Origin: JBGFRR01 sp041695045
Lineage (GTDB): Bacteria > Bacteroidota > Ignavibacteria > UBA10030
Reading direction: 5' to 3'
Assembly: GCA_041695045.1 (NCBI GenBank)
Contig: JBGFRR010000050.1
Coordinates: 1-28,761, forward strand
Length of the DNA: 28,761 nucleotides
Shown: positions 14,881 through 23,288 of the stretch, piece by piece
How positions within the stretch are numbered: the first letter of the stretch is position 1
Layout: each line of letters starts with the position of its first letter
Position numbers and translations under genes: made by a program
The notes under the pieces: generated by a model
The model's input: only the letters and a program-made list of their open reading frames with translations
Told to the model about the DNA's origin: nothing
Databases searched by the model: none

Positions 14881-16896
14881 TTAGAACACCACGTCAAGCT
14901 GCACACTCAGCCGATTGTCTAAATCGCCTTGAATCAGGCTTGTGCCCGAACTCAACGTCCTCACACCCGACTTGATGGTTTGCGCATACTTCATGGAAAC
15001 GTCGACGGCCTTCATCACCTCGTAGCGAGCTACGACATACCATCGGACCCCCTTTCCGAACAATGCCGGGTTTGAAAACGTGCCCCGGAGGTCGCTTTCG
15101 AACTCATACACGCGGGAATCAAACGAATCCGTCTCAAAGACAATGACGCGAGCATCAACCAGCATCTTGGGAAGGGGATGCGTGCGCATATCTTGGAACA
15201 CCAACATCCCCCGCTCGACACGCGAAGATGAGGAATACCCGACGTTCACCACCTCCACCCTGCTCCTCCATCGGAACGTAATCGACGGACGATACTCGAA
15301 CGTCACGCGGTAATTCTTCTGCCATCGTTCGCCATCAATGCGAACGGTGCGTGCAAACTCGTCTGCAAGTGCTTCGTTAGCAGGCCTATTTCGGCTGCGG
15401 AATTGAATCTGCATGTTTGTTCGTCGCGAGGGACGCGGCTCAAAGAGAAGCAAAAAATCATTCCCTGCCGTTGGCATCCGTAGCGATCTTGTACGCCATG
15501 GAAATCGAAACTGGTCATAGTATGTCGAAACACGCAGCCAGCTCCCTACGCGCATACGCATGCCCGTGTAGAATCCCGACTCATTCTGCGTGTTGCTCGA
15601 TTCGCCAAAACCATAGCCGTAGAGACTGACAAAATCTTTGGGATAATAGCGCAGCGCAACAGCAACATCGATGCCCGGTGCGGCACGAACGATCATCCCT
15701 CCTATTGCTCCGATCGCTTGCGTATACGAGCGGGCAACTTCCGAGAAAAGGTTCAATGCCCGTGTCGTGTATCCAACATCCAGCCCAACCATCGACGTAC
15801 TCGACCCTCTGAATCCAAAGACCCCGACTTGTCGGGGCGACACTTCGTGTGAAAATGTCGCGGTGTAACCCCCGCCTCCAATCACCAGTCCCCGCAACAG
15901 AGACGCAACCACTCTTCCCCCGTACAATTCATGGCGGGCAGTGAACCTTTTTGCCCGCTCGCTTGTCGTTCGAAACAGGCCGCTCGCATCGAAACTCGTG
16001 ATCACACCATCACTGCTGACTGTCGCGTGCAGTGGCTTCCGAGAGTAGAACCCACTCACCTGAACGCCTGCAACCTCCGCTTCTGCTGCAACGCCCCGGA
16101 AGTACCAATTCTCATCCGTCGAGAGATAGGGACGGATGCCGATGCCTCCCTTTCGGACGGAGGAGATGACTTCACTCCCCTTCGAGAATCCAATCGACCT
16201 CCAAAACACAAGTCCCTCCGCGGCTTCGACCGTGAAATCCCCGAGTACGACCCGCGTTGCAATATTCGACAGACGGATATCTGCGTAGCCTGCAACGAAA
16301 TCGGTCAGCGATTGTTCACCGGCATCTTTTTCCGTCAATAGTCCAACCGCTACAGATGAGCCGTTGAACTCCCGCGAGCGAGCGACAAGCCGGTTGTAAA
16401 TCTTGTACGGCGAGCCGGCAAATGCTCCGGTTTGGAATCCTGCTCGCTCCTGCAAATCACGCACCGTCCTGTGTCGGACCGTCAGCGCACGTACCAGCGC
16501 GACGGCTGGCGTTCGTTGCATTGCTTCCACGGTAAGGAACGGTCGAACCCGCGCAAACACATCATCGTCAATGATATCCAGCCCGCGTAATTCATCGACG
16601 GAAGCAAAGCGTCGCTGTTCACGCTGAGTAATGATCTGGTGAATAGCAAGAGGGGTGAGGCCGGGTATTTGGAGAAGCTCATCTTCGCTTGCGGTGTTCA
16701 GGTCGAGAGGATTTTCGGCGAGAAACGTCAACAGGTCGATGAGTTGAGAATCTTCAGCGTCGAGCGTGACGTCTTCGAGCACTTGCTCGAGCTCAAGTTC
16801 CTGCGGGATGGTGAGCGTGTCCGTTGGCACAGGATCCTGCGCAACGACAGCGGCGTGTGCAATCAGAAGGGCAAGGATGATGAGCGACGCGCGCAT
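14881..16896 (-). CDS. helix-hairpin-helix domain protein with predicted outer-membrane beta-barrel
   Basis: This 671-aa exported protein has a signal peptide (about 1-19). A short acidic linker precedes ComEA-like helix-hairpin-helix repeats at about 62-120 (PLDLNTASEDELLQIPGLT, then FASVDELRGLDIID). The remaining 550 residues are rich in alternating aromatic and polar strands typical of an outer-membrane beta-barrel and end in the aromatic residue F (LDVVF). Proteins of this layout are annotated as hypothetical or HHH-containing in Bacteroidota relatives, and their role is not known to me. DNA binding outside the cell or in DNA uptake is possible but unproven. The start overlaps the stop of the PorV-like gene by one base (TAATG), so the two are coupled. 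Confidence 0.8.
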   Translation of the reverse strand: MRASLIILALLIAHAAVVAQDPVPTDTLTIPQELELEQVLEDVTLDAEDSQLIDLLTFLAENPLDLNTASEDELLQIPGLTPLAIHQIITQREQRRFASVDELRGLDIIDDDVFARVRPFLTVEAMQRTPAVALVRALTVRHRTVRDLQERAGFQTGAFAGSPYKIYNRLVARSREFNGSSVAVGLLTEKDAGEQSLTDFVAGYADIRLSNIATRVVLGDFTVEAAEGLVFWRSIGFSKGSEVISSVRKGGIGIRPYLSTDENWYFRGVAAEAEVAGVQVSGFYSRKPLHATVSSDGVITSFDASGLFRTTSERAKRFTARHELYGGRVVASLLRGLVIGGGGYTATFSHEVSPRQVGVFGFRGSSTSMVGLDVGYTTRALNLFSEVARSYTQAIGAIGGMIVRAAPGIDVAVALRYYPKDFVSLYGYGFGESSNTQNESGFYTGMRMRVGSWLRVSTYYDQFRFPWRTRSLRMPTAGNDFLLLFEPRPSRRTNMQIQFRSRNRPANEALADEFARTVRIDGERWQKNYRVTFEYRPSITFRWRSRVEVVNVGYSSSSRVERGMLVFQDMRTHPLPKMLVDARVIVFETDSFDSRVYEFESDLRGTFSNPALFGKGVRWYVVARYEVMKAVDVSMKYAQTIKSGVRTLSSGTSLIQGDLDNRLSVQLDVVF

Positions 16897-17711
16897 TATT
16901 CATCCAAACTCAATCGGTACCTCATATCCAACTGATGTGTCCACCCAAGTTGAGGATGGCTGTACCCGGCATAGCTGATCTCGAACGGAGCGTACTTCAA
17001 AGCAAACCCCGCACTCAACGTGTCGGGATTATTGCCAACACCGGCACGGAATGTCAGGATATCGATGAACACATACTCCGCTCCCGCCTTCACCGCAAGT
17101 GGGTAACGGATTTCTTTCTCCAATTCCGCCACGAGCATCACGTTCGCCACAGGCGCGTATGCAATACCGACGGAGAAGACTTGCGGGAGTCGGTCTCGCC
17201 CGAGCCTTTCACCAAAAAGGTTTTTATGCGAGAATCCAACGGTAAGTTTATCGTCGATTTCTCCGAGCAAGCCGACATCGACGGTGATTCGCTGTGCAGC
17301 ACCATAGCGCTCGAAGGAGAAGCGATGGAAGTTGATCCCGATTCCTCCTGCGACACCCCAGTCGATCGCCTCTCCGTATCCAACCGCGGCATGAGTTTCA
17401 CGATAGAGCTCAAAGCCAAAGTGTGAGACACTTGCGCCGAGAGTGCCGTATCCGATGGGCAAAGCAGCAGCGATGGCGGAGGTGCGAAGCTCCGGCAATT
17501 CGAACTGTGCCGGGACAAAAAAGATCGACGCTTCGAGAGCACGCACACGCGACAGTCCGGCAGGATTATAGTACACCGCCCACGGGTCATCAGCAACGGC
17601 GACAAATGCGTTGGCCAGTGCACGCGCCTTTGTGCCGCGCCCGTTGTTTTCAACACCCGCGGACGACACGGCGCTTGCAACGATCAGCATGAACAGAAGG
17701 CGTATGACCAT
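16896..17711 (-). CDS. PorV/PorQ-like outer-membrane beta-barrel protein
   Basis: This 271-aa protein has a signal peptide (about 1-18). Its N-terminal pattern, with ALANAFVAVADDPWAVYYNPAGLS at about 31-54, is the hallmark of the PorV/PorQ (UPF0164, FadL-like) family. The rest alternates strand-forming segments, and the last strand is HQLDMRYRLSL. In Bacteroidota, PorV shuttles type IX secretion cargo and PorQ is a related barrel; many paralogues have no known role. AAGGA seven bases before the ATG gives a good ribosome binding site. The gene is divergent from the DUF4835 gene, with 77 bases between the starts. Confidence 0.8.
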   Translation of the reverse strand: MVIRLLFMLIVASAVSSAGVENNGRGTKARALANAFVAVADDPWAVYYNPAGLSRVRALEASIFFVPAQFELPELRTSAIAAALPIGYGTLGASVSHFGFELYRETHAAVGYGEAIDWGVAGGIGINFHRFSFERYGAAQRITVDVGLLGEIDDKLTVGFSHKNLFGERLGRDRLPQVFSVGIAYAPVANVMLVAELEKEIRYPLAVKAGAEYVFIDILTFRAGVGNNPDTLSAGFALKYAPFEISYAGYSHPQLGWTHQLDMRYRLSLDE

Positions 17712-17721
17712 GCAACGTTCC

Positions 17722-17750
17722 TTGACGTGCGCGGAGAATTTGGGTATATT
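17722..17750 (+). promoter_or_regulatory. candidate promoter of the DUF4835 gene
   Basis: TTGACG (17722-17727) and TATATT (17745-17750) are 17 bases apart, a good housekeeping-sigma match. The ATG is 38 bases after the -10 box. The -35 box overlaps the ribosome binding site region of the divergent PorV-like gene. Confidence 0.6.
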
Positions 17751-17788
17751 GACTTCAACCTCAAACGCTTATCAATCTACGGAACCCT

Positions 17789-18703
17789 ATGCTACCCACT
17801 CGTTTCGTCGTTTTCATTACTGCCATCGCTCTCTCTACCTCGCTGAGCTTCGGCCAGGAGCTCAACTGCGAAGTGACCGTCAACCTCGAAAAAATTCCCT
17901 CGGCTGTGCGTGATAACCTCCGCAACTTTGCCGATGACGTCCGCCGCTACATGAACGACACCCGCTGGACGAATGAAGATTTCGCCGGCGACAAGATCAA
18001 GTGCACCATCAACATTTTCTTCCAAAACGGTACCCCTGAGGGGCGTTACACAGCCCAGGCGTTCATCGGCAGTCAGAGGCCCGTCTACATCGGCAACGAG
18101 AAATCTGACAAAGCTTCGCCGATTGTTCGCATCCTCGACGACCGGTGGGAGTTCAACTACGTCCCCAATCAGCGGATGGTGCAGGATGAGTTCCAATTCG
18201 ACCCGCTGACGGACTTTCTCGATTTCTACGCCTACCTCATCATCGGCCTGGATGTAGAGACGTACAGCGAGCTTGCCGGTACGCGCTACTTTCAAAAGGC
18301 CATCAACATCTGCACGCAGGCTTCGGCAACGGCATTCGGGAAAGATTGGCAAGTCGCCGGTGCCGCTTACAGCCGGTATGGAATCGTCGAAGAACTGTTG
18401 AATCCGAAAACCCAACCCTTCCGCTTCAGCTTCTTCAGCTATCACTTCGACGGGATCGATCTTCTTGCGACCGAGCCGGCAAAAGGATTGGAAACGATGC
18501 TCAACGCGATTGAAGCGATTGGAGACCTGCGGCAGAAGCAGAACCCTCGCAGCATCGTCATCAAAGCGTTCTTCGATGCAAAATATTTAGAGATTGCCGA
18601 AGCCTTCCAGCGCTTCCCCGACCGGAATGTCTATCGTCGCCTCTCAGCCGCTGACCCGGCACATCAGAGTACGTATGAAGAGTATGCCTCGCGCTTCAGG
18701 TAA
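17789..18703 (+). CDS. DUF4835 family protein (PorD-type, type IX secretion associated)
   Basis: This 304-aa exported protein has a signal peptide (about 1-22) followed at once by QELNCEVTVN, the characteristic start of the mature DUF4835 family. Other family-like stretches include FVGS-type FIGSQRPVYIGNEK near 90, DPLTDFLDFYAYLIIGLD near 140-160, and the C-terminal ending YEEYASRF. In Bacteroidota this family is named PorD and linked to type IX secretion, though its biochemical role is unclear. It is the only plus-strand gene in the first 26 kb. It converges on the HEAT/cyclophilin gene with nine bases between the stops and no terminator visible. Confidence 0.9.
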   Translation: MLPTRFVVFITAIALSTSLSFGQELNCEVTVNLEKIPSAVRDNLRNFADDVRRYMNDTRWTNEDFAGDKIKCTINIFFQNGTPEGRYTAQAFIGSQRPVYIGNEKSDKASPIVRILDDRWEFNYVPNQRMVQDEFQFDPLTDFLDFYAYLIIGLDVETYSELAGTRYFQKAINICTQASATAFGKDWQVAGAAYSRYGIVEELLNPKTQPFRFSFFSYHFDGIDLLATEPAKGLETMLNAIEAIGDLRQKQNPRSIVIKAFFDAKYLEIAEAFQRFPDRNVYRRLSAADPAHQSTYEEYASRFR

Positions 18704-18712
18704 CGATCGGTC

Positions 18713-20821
18713 TCATCGCACAACGCGCATCGAGAGAATCGTATCTCCCATCTGAATCCGATCGACGACATCCATCCCCCCAACCACGCGCGCAAAAATC
18801 GTATAGCGTCCGTCGAGATGCGGTTGGGGGGAATGCACGATGAAAAACTGACATCCCTCCGTATCCTTCCCCGCGCTGGCAATGCCCGCCATGCCGCGTT
18901 CGTAATTCACGAGCGAGTATTCTGAGCGGATCGCATACCCCGGCCCTCCCCATCCATCGCCGCGTGGGTCGCCGCCCTGGACGACAAAGTTCGGCACGAC
19001 GCGGTGGAATGTCAAACCGTTATAGAGCCCTTTTTCCGCGAGCTTCACGATATTCAAAACCGTGAACGGCGCGTGGTCCGGCAACAACTGCATGCGAACA
19101 TCACCGTGCGAGGTTCTCAACACAAGGTGCGCGCCGGCGAGAAGGCTTTCAAGTTTTTCCCAGTCATAATCCGCATACATGGGCTTCGTTGCTCTCGGAA
19201 TCTTTGCCGAGTAGTCATTCCCCGTTAATCGGGCGAGTGCCACGGCAGCGGCCTGCGCTACCGTACGATCCCCATCCTCCAAAAAGCGCTCGACAAGCGA
19301 TACTACGCCTTCGTTGCCGATGATGCCCAGCGCTTCGAGAGCCGCTTGCATCGCTTCCGTGTCATCCGGCGAACGTAATCGCTGCAACGCTCCCGTCAGC
19401 TCGTCAACGATATGCTGACGATATTCTGTGTCCCAAAACAACGACACAGCGCCCGTGTCAGCCGCTGCCATTGCAACAAGCGTCGTGATAGCCATGTCGT
19501 TTCGAGCGAGAGACTCTTTCATACGGGCAACGAGTGTCCCTCGAACATTGTCAAGTTTTGGATCTGCCGCTTCAAACTGAGCGACCTGCGCGGGCGAGAC
19601 AAAACGACGCACAAAATCCCATGCCGCCATGGAAAGCCGGACGTTTTGATGGTTAAGATGACGCAGCAATACAGAAAAATTTTCGGCGGATGGATCGAGA
19701 CTCAACGCTTCGATGATCTTTGTTTTCAGACGGATGCCCGCTTTGGGGTCGTCAAGCAATTGTCGAGGTACTGTTGCAGACGCGTAACGGCCAAGCGAAA
19801 CTAATGCCTCGCCACGAACAGCATCTGCACGCGAAGCATCCCGTCCGATGGCGAGAATGCGCTGCTCGACGTCCCCGTATTCTTCCGCTTCCACAATGAG
19901 CTGTTTGGGAAGGGTCGCGAGCGACTGCAGCGCTGCAATCGTTACATGGTCGTTCGGGATAGTGAGGTAGTGAACGAGCGCGGGGAACAGTTCAGGAGCA
20001 CGCGAAACATGGATTGCAAGAGCCCGCACGAGCGCGACCTGCACGCGCCAATTGTTTGCACCCCGTTCGTATCCATCGAGCGCAGCAAGAATATCGGCCG
20101 CATACGAACCGGATGAGCGCCCCATGAGGACGGCGAGGTTGAGTCGAACATCGGGGTCGGGATCCGCCGCCAGAAGCTTGAGCGCTTCTTCACGCTTCGC
20201 AATCTCCACATCGATCACCCGAGCAGGGGCAGCACGCCACAACGCATACAACGCTGCCCATCGTACAGCCGCATCCGGCGACGTTGTTCGGTCGAAACAA
20301 TACCAAACGGACCGCTCATCGTTTATGCCTCGTAACGCAAAGCGCGCGAGACCGAGCACAATGCCTCGTTGAACCGCAACATTGTCTCCCGGCGTTTCAT
20401 ACTCCACGAGCGCGTCCAGCCCCGCATTCGTTCCGCATCGGCCAATTGCTTCAAACAGACGAAAGAGTACTGCTGGATTGCTTTCATGATGAAGCCGTGT
20501 CAGCAGCGCCGTTTCCGCCGTTGCACTACCGATTTGACCGAGCGCAAATGCGGTGGCGGCACGAACCTCTGCCACCGAATCAGACAGCGCGGTAAGAAGA
20601 GGCCATACCATTGAGCTATCCTGAAGATTTGCCAGTGCAAGAGCCGCTCGATACCGGAGGGTTTGATTGGAGTGACTCAGATAACCGACGAGCTTCCCAT
20701 CACCTAACGACCGCTGGTCTTGCAGCATGAGAATCTCACGCTCGTCGGGAGAGAGCTTCTGAGTTCTTACCTCTGCTGTGAGTACAAGGACAAGGAGGGA
20801 AACACAGAGAGAACGGATCAT
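18713..20821 (-). CDS. exported HEAT-repeat protein fused to a cyclophilin-type peptidyl-prolyl isomerase
   Basis: This 702-aa protein has a signal peptide (about 1-20), then some 500 residues of helical HEAT/PBS-type repeats (for example YRAALALANLQDSSMVWPLL, VRAATAFALGQIGS, VRLNLAVLMGRSSG, AQAAAVALARLTG). From about 562 it is a complete cyclophilin domain: LRTSHGDVRMQLLPDHAPFTV, the catalytic R607 in TFHRVVPNFVVQGGDP, CQFFIVHSPQPHLDGRYTIF, and VVDRIQMGD. Histidine replaces the tryptophan found in human cyclophilin A, as is common in bacteria. It likely helps fold exported or outer-membrane proteins, with the repeats as scaffold. Its start overlaps the stop of the serine dehydratase alpha gene by four bases, so it is the last gene of that operon. 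Confidence 0.92.
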   Translation of the reverse strand: MIRSLCVSLLVLVLTAEVRTQKLSPDEREILMLQDQRSLGDGKLVGYLSHSNQTLRYRAALALANLQDSSMVWPLLTALSDSVAEVRAATAFALGQIGSATAETALLTRLHHESNPAVLFRLFEAIGRCGTNAGLDALVEYETPGDNVAVQRGIVLGLARFALRGINDERSVWYCFDRTTSPDAAVRWAALYALWRAAPARVIDVEIAKREEALKLLAADPDPDVRLNLAVLMGRSSGSYAADILAALDGYERGANNWRVQVALVRALAIHVSRAPELFPALVHYLTIPNDHVTIAALQSLATLPKQLIVEAEEYGDVEQRILAIGRDASRADAVRGEALVSLGRYASATVPRQLLDDPKAGIRLKTKIIEALSLDPSAENFSVLLRHLNHQNVRLSMAAWDFVRRFVSPAQVAQFEAADPKLDNVRGTLVARMKESLARNDMAITTLVAMAAADTGAVSLFWDTEYRQHIVDELTGALQRLRSPDDTEAMQAALEALGIIGNEGVVSLVERFLEDGDRTVAQAAAVALARLTGNDYSAKIPRATKPMYADYDWEKLESLLAGAHLVLRTSHGDVRMQLLPDHAPFTVLNIVKLAEKGLYNGLTFHRVVPNFVVQGGDPRGDGWGGPGYAIRSEYSLVNYERGMAGIASAGKDTEGCQFFIVHSPQPHLDGRYTIFARVVGGMDVVDRIQMGDTILSMRVVR

Positions 20822-21699
20822 TCGGATGTCCTGAAGACTTTTTTCTGGATGTCGCGACCGGTTTTGGTGTTTGCGAGACCGCCCTGACCGGATTCTTTGA
20901 GGCGGGGGGACATCAGGTCGCCGACTTCTTTCGTTGCGAGGATGACCTCATCGACAGGAATAAGGCTTCGAATACCGGCTAACGCCATCTGCGCCGAGAC
21001 AAAGGCATTGGCAACACCGACGGCGTTGCGGGTTGTGCACGGTTCTTCCACCAAGCCGGCAACAGGGTCGCAGACCAATCCCATCGAGGCTTTGAGCGCA
21101 AACCCGACAGCTTCGAGGATTTGTTCGTTTGTGCCATCGAGCAGGTAGACAATCGCCGCGGCTCCCATTGCGGCGGCGCTGCCGGTCTCTCCCATGCAAC
21201 CCGCCTCTGAACCGGCGAACGAGGAGTTTTTCGCAAAGATCAGTCCCACCGCTCCCGCGACAAGCAAGGCATCGAGCAATCGCTGACGCGGAATGCCGTG
21301 CTCTTCCATCATCGTCACAAGCACCGCCGGCATGATTCCCGCTGAGCCTGCCGTTGGGGCAGCGGCAATTTTACCCATACAGGCGTTCACTTCGCCGACC
21401 GCGATGGCACGGGCAACGGCTTTCTTCAGGGATGAACCGAGCGTCTCCACCTTTGCGTTGTGCAGCGTTTTCGCCCAGTTGTTGAGCATGCCGCTCGGTG
21501 TAATGACCGACTGTGTCAATCCGTGGTCGACCGATTCTTCCATGACAAGGAGCGTGCGCTTGAGGGCTTCATAGATCTCCTCCCTCGTTCGATGACGGTT
21601 GCGCATCTCATAGTCGACCATTGCCTGCGCCATGTCTTTTTGTTCACGAGCGCAGTAATCAACAATCTCAGCAAGTGCGTTGAATTCCATTCCGTCCAT
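20818..21699 (-). CDS. sdaAA: L-serine dehydratase, iron-sulfur-dependent, alpha subunit
   Basis: This 293-aa catalytic subunit converts L-serine to pyruvate and ammonia with a [4Fe-4S] cluster. Probable cluster ligands are C168 (SEAGCMGETGSA), C210 (VCDPVAGLVEEP) and C221; the 42- and 11-residue spacing matches, as I recall, the cluster ligands of the Legionella enzyme. Other family segments are APTAGSAGIMPAVL at 114-127 and EVGDLMSPRLKESGQGGLA near the end. The two-chain form is as in Bacillus and Clostridia. The beta subunit gene lies three bases upstream and the HEAT/cyclophilin gene overlaps its stop by four bases. An ATG three codons later is an alternative start. Confidence 0.96.
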   Translation of the reverse strand: MDGMEFNALAEIVDYCAREQKDMAQAMVDYEMRNRHRTREEIYEALKRTLLVMEESVDHGLTQSVITPSGMLNNWAKTLHNAKVETLGSSLKKAVARAIAVGEVNACMGKIAAAPTAGSAGIMPAVLVTMMEEHGIPRQRLLDALLVAGAVGLIFAKNSSFAGSEAGCMGETGSAAAMGAAAIVYLLDGTNEQILEAVGFALKASMGLVCDPVAGLVEEPCTTRNAVGVANAFVSAQMALAGIRSLIPVDEVILATKEVGDLMSPRLKESGQGGLANTKTGRDIQKKVFRTSE

Positions 21700-21702
21700 C
21701 AG

Positions 21703-22398
21703 TTATTTTTCGTATCGCGAGCTTCCCTCCACCATCGGCTCGACACGGCGAGCGAACATCACCCACGGGAAAGAAGCAATCCGGTTCAGTGTCTCATCTT
21801 CGATCGTCTGATCCAACTCAATCACCATGTTTGCTTGCGATTCGGTGCGCGCCACAAACATATTGGCAATGTTCACGCCCTTCTCCGCAATGGCTCCGCT
21901 AATGTGCTGGATCGAGCCCGGGACGTCGTCCGCAATAATCACGACGGTGTGCATCTGCGCCGTGAAGTCCACCCGAAATCCCTCGATCTCCTGAATCTGG
22001 ATTCTCCCTCCACCGATCGACGCCCCAACCACTTCCACGGTTCCTCCGTGTTTTCCGAAGAGCTTCACGCGCGCGGCGTTCGAGTGGAATCGCGCCTGGT
22101 CTCCGACAAACTTGAACTCCCATTCTAACCCAGCCTCCCGTGCACGGTCATGGGAATGCCGGATGCGGGAATCATCAGGGCCAAACCCCAGGATGCCTCC
22201 AATGATGGCCTTGTCCGTGCCGTGCCCCTTGTGCGTTTTTGCGAACGAGTTGTAGAGCGTAATGATTGCCCGCTTGGGTTCATCACCTAACAGTTGTCGA
22301 GCGACATAGCCAATACGGCTTGCACCCGCCGTATGCGAGCTGGAAGGGCCGATCATGATCGGTCCGAGGATGTCAAAGAGGCTCGGTTGGTCCGTCAT
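21703..22398 (-). CDS. sdaAB: L-serine dehydratase, iron-sulfur-dependent, beta subunit
   Basis: This 231-aa partner of the alpha subunit has the family N-terminus DILGPIMIGPSSSHTAGASRIG, a middle segment with NSFAKTHKGHGTDKAIIGG and SIGGGRIQI, and a C-terminal ACT domain (about 150-225, HTVVIIADDVPGSIQHIS and VNIANMFVARTE) that in relatives regulates activity by binding serine. It is immediately followed by the alpha subunit gene (three-base gap) and preceded by the TatD gene (nine-base gap). The two subunits together make a complete enzyme. Confidence 0.96.
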   Translation of the reverse strand: MTDQPSLFDILGPIMIGPSSSHTAGASRIGYVARQLLGDEPKRAIITLYNSFAKTHKGHGTDKAIIGGILGFGPDDSRIRHSHDRAREAGLEWEFKFVGDQARFHSNAARVKLFGKHGGTVEVVGASIGGGRIQIQEIEGFRVDFTAQMHTVVIIADDVPGSIQHISGAIAEKGVNIANMFVARTESQANMVIELDQTIEDETLNRIASFPWVMFARRVEPMVEGSSRYEK

Positions 22399-22407
22399 GA
22401 TGGAGAC

Positions 22408-23235
22408 TCAGGAACCGTTCAGCCCGAAGAGCGCGCGGCTGTTGGCCGAGGTAATGCGGCCCACTTCATGCGGCGCCATGCCGAACACTTCGGCGACTTT
22501 GTTCGCCACGAGGACAACGTTTGCCGGCTCGTTTCGTTTTCCGCGTAAGGGTACCGGCGAAAGGTATGGCGAATCTGTTTCGATGAGGATTCGGTCTAAG
22601 CCGATGGATTTCAATGCGTCGATCACCGGTGAGTTCATGAACGTCACGATGCCGGGATATGAAACGAGAAAGCCCAACTCGAACAGCCGGTTCGCCTCCT
22701 CCACCGTACCGGTAAAGCAATGAAAAACTCCACGCAGCGCACTCATGCCTTTGATCCGTTCATGTTCCGTTCGACGCCAACAGGCATTCTCGGCAACAAC
22801 GTATGCGACCGCATCGATCGCTTCCTTCATCGATTCACGCGTATGGACGACGACGGGGAGATTCTTGCGCACGGCGATGGAAAGTTGCTTTCGAAACACT
22901 TCAATCTGTCGCTCGCGAGGAGAAAAATCATAATGGAAATCGAGACCGACCTCGCCGATGGCCACGACCTTCTCTGCCGCGCTCAGATCCTCAATCTCCT
23001 TCAACAAGGCATCGGTCGCGTGCTGTGCTTCATGAGGGTGATACCCAACGCACGCAAACACAAACGGGTATTGCTGTGCAAGCTCAACGGCTTCCTTGCT
23101 CGTTTCGAGTGTCGTTCCCGGCACCACGATTACCTCAACGCCAGCATCGCGGGCGCGGCGCATGACGTCCGGCAAGTCCTGACGGAAATCTTCATAGAAC
23201 AAGTGGGCATGGGAATCAATGTACATCGGGGTCAT
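22408..23235 (-). CDS. TatD-family metal-dependent deoxyribonuclease/hydrolase
   Basis: This 275-aa TIM-barrel hydrolase has the metal-binding motifs of TatD: DSHAHLF at the N-terminus, GEVGLDFHYDFSPRERQ, VVHTRES, GVFHCFTGT, and ETDSPYLSP near the end. Relatives are 3'-5' DNases involved in repair or DNA turnover. A stretch of about 20 residues after the VHTRES segment (AYVVAENACWRRTEHERIKG) seems longer than usual. The open frame can be extended to a TTG at 23274, but the ATG at 23235 (or the one at 23226) fits the family N-terminus better. It lies between the TonB receptor and serine dehydratase genes in the same operon, with no evident functional tie. Confidence 0.93.
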   Translation of the reverse strand: MTPMYIDSHAHLFYEDFRQDLPDVMRRARDAGVEVIVVPGTTLETSKEAVELAQQYPFVFACVGYHPHEAQHATDALLKEIEDLSAAEKVVAIGEVGLDFHYDFSPRERQIEVFRKQLSIAVRKNLPVVVHTRESMKEAIDAVAYVVAENACWRRTEHERIKGMSALRGVFHCFTGTVEEANRLFELGFLVSYPGIVTFMNSPVIDALKSIGLDRILIETDSPYLSPVPLRGKRNEPANVVLVANKVAEVFGMAPHEVGRITSANSRALFGLNGS

Positions 23236-23288
23236 GGTGCTTGCCAAAATACCGCTATCTTCGGTCCCTCGCAAGGATGGGGGAGGAA

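Noticed and set aside
17792..18445. A 217-codon minus-strand open frame opposite the DUF4835 gene.
   Set aside because: The plus strand has a signal peptide, family motifs, a promoter and a normal length; the opposite frame is a codon-bias shadow.
21460..22128. A 222-codon plus-strand open frame opposite the serine dehydratase genes.
   Set aside because: Both subunits on the minus strand are unmistakable; the translated shadow is His/Arg/Ser-rich and matches no family.
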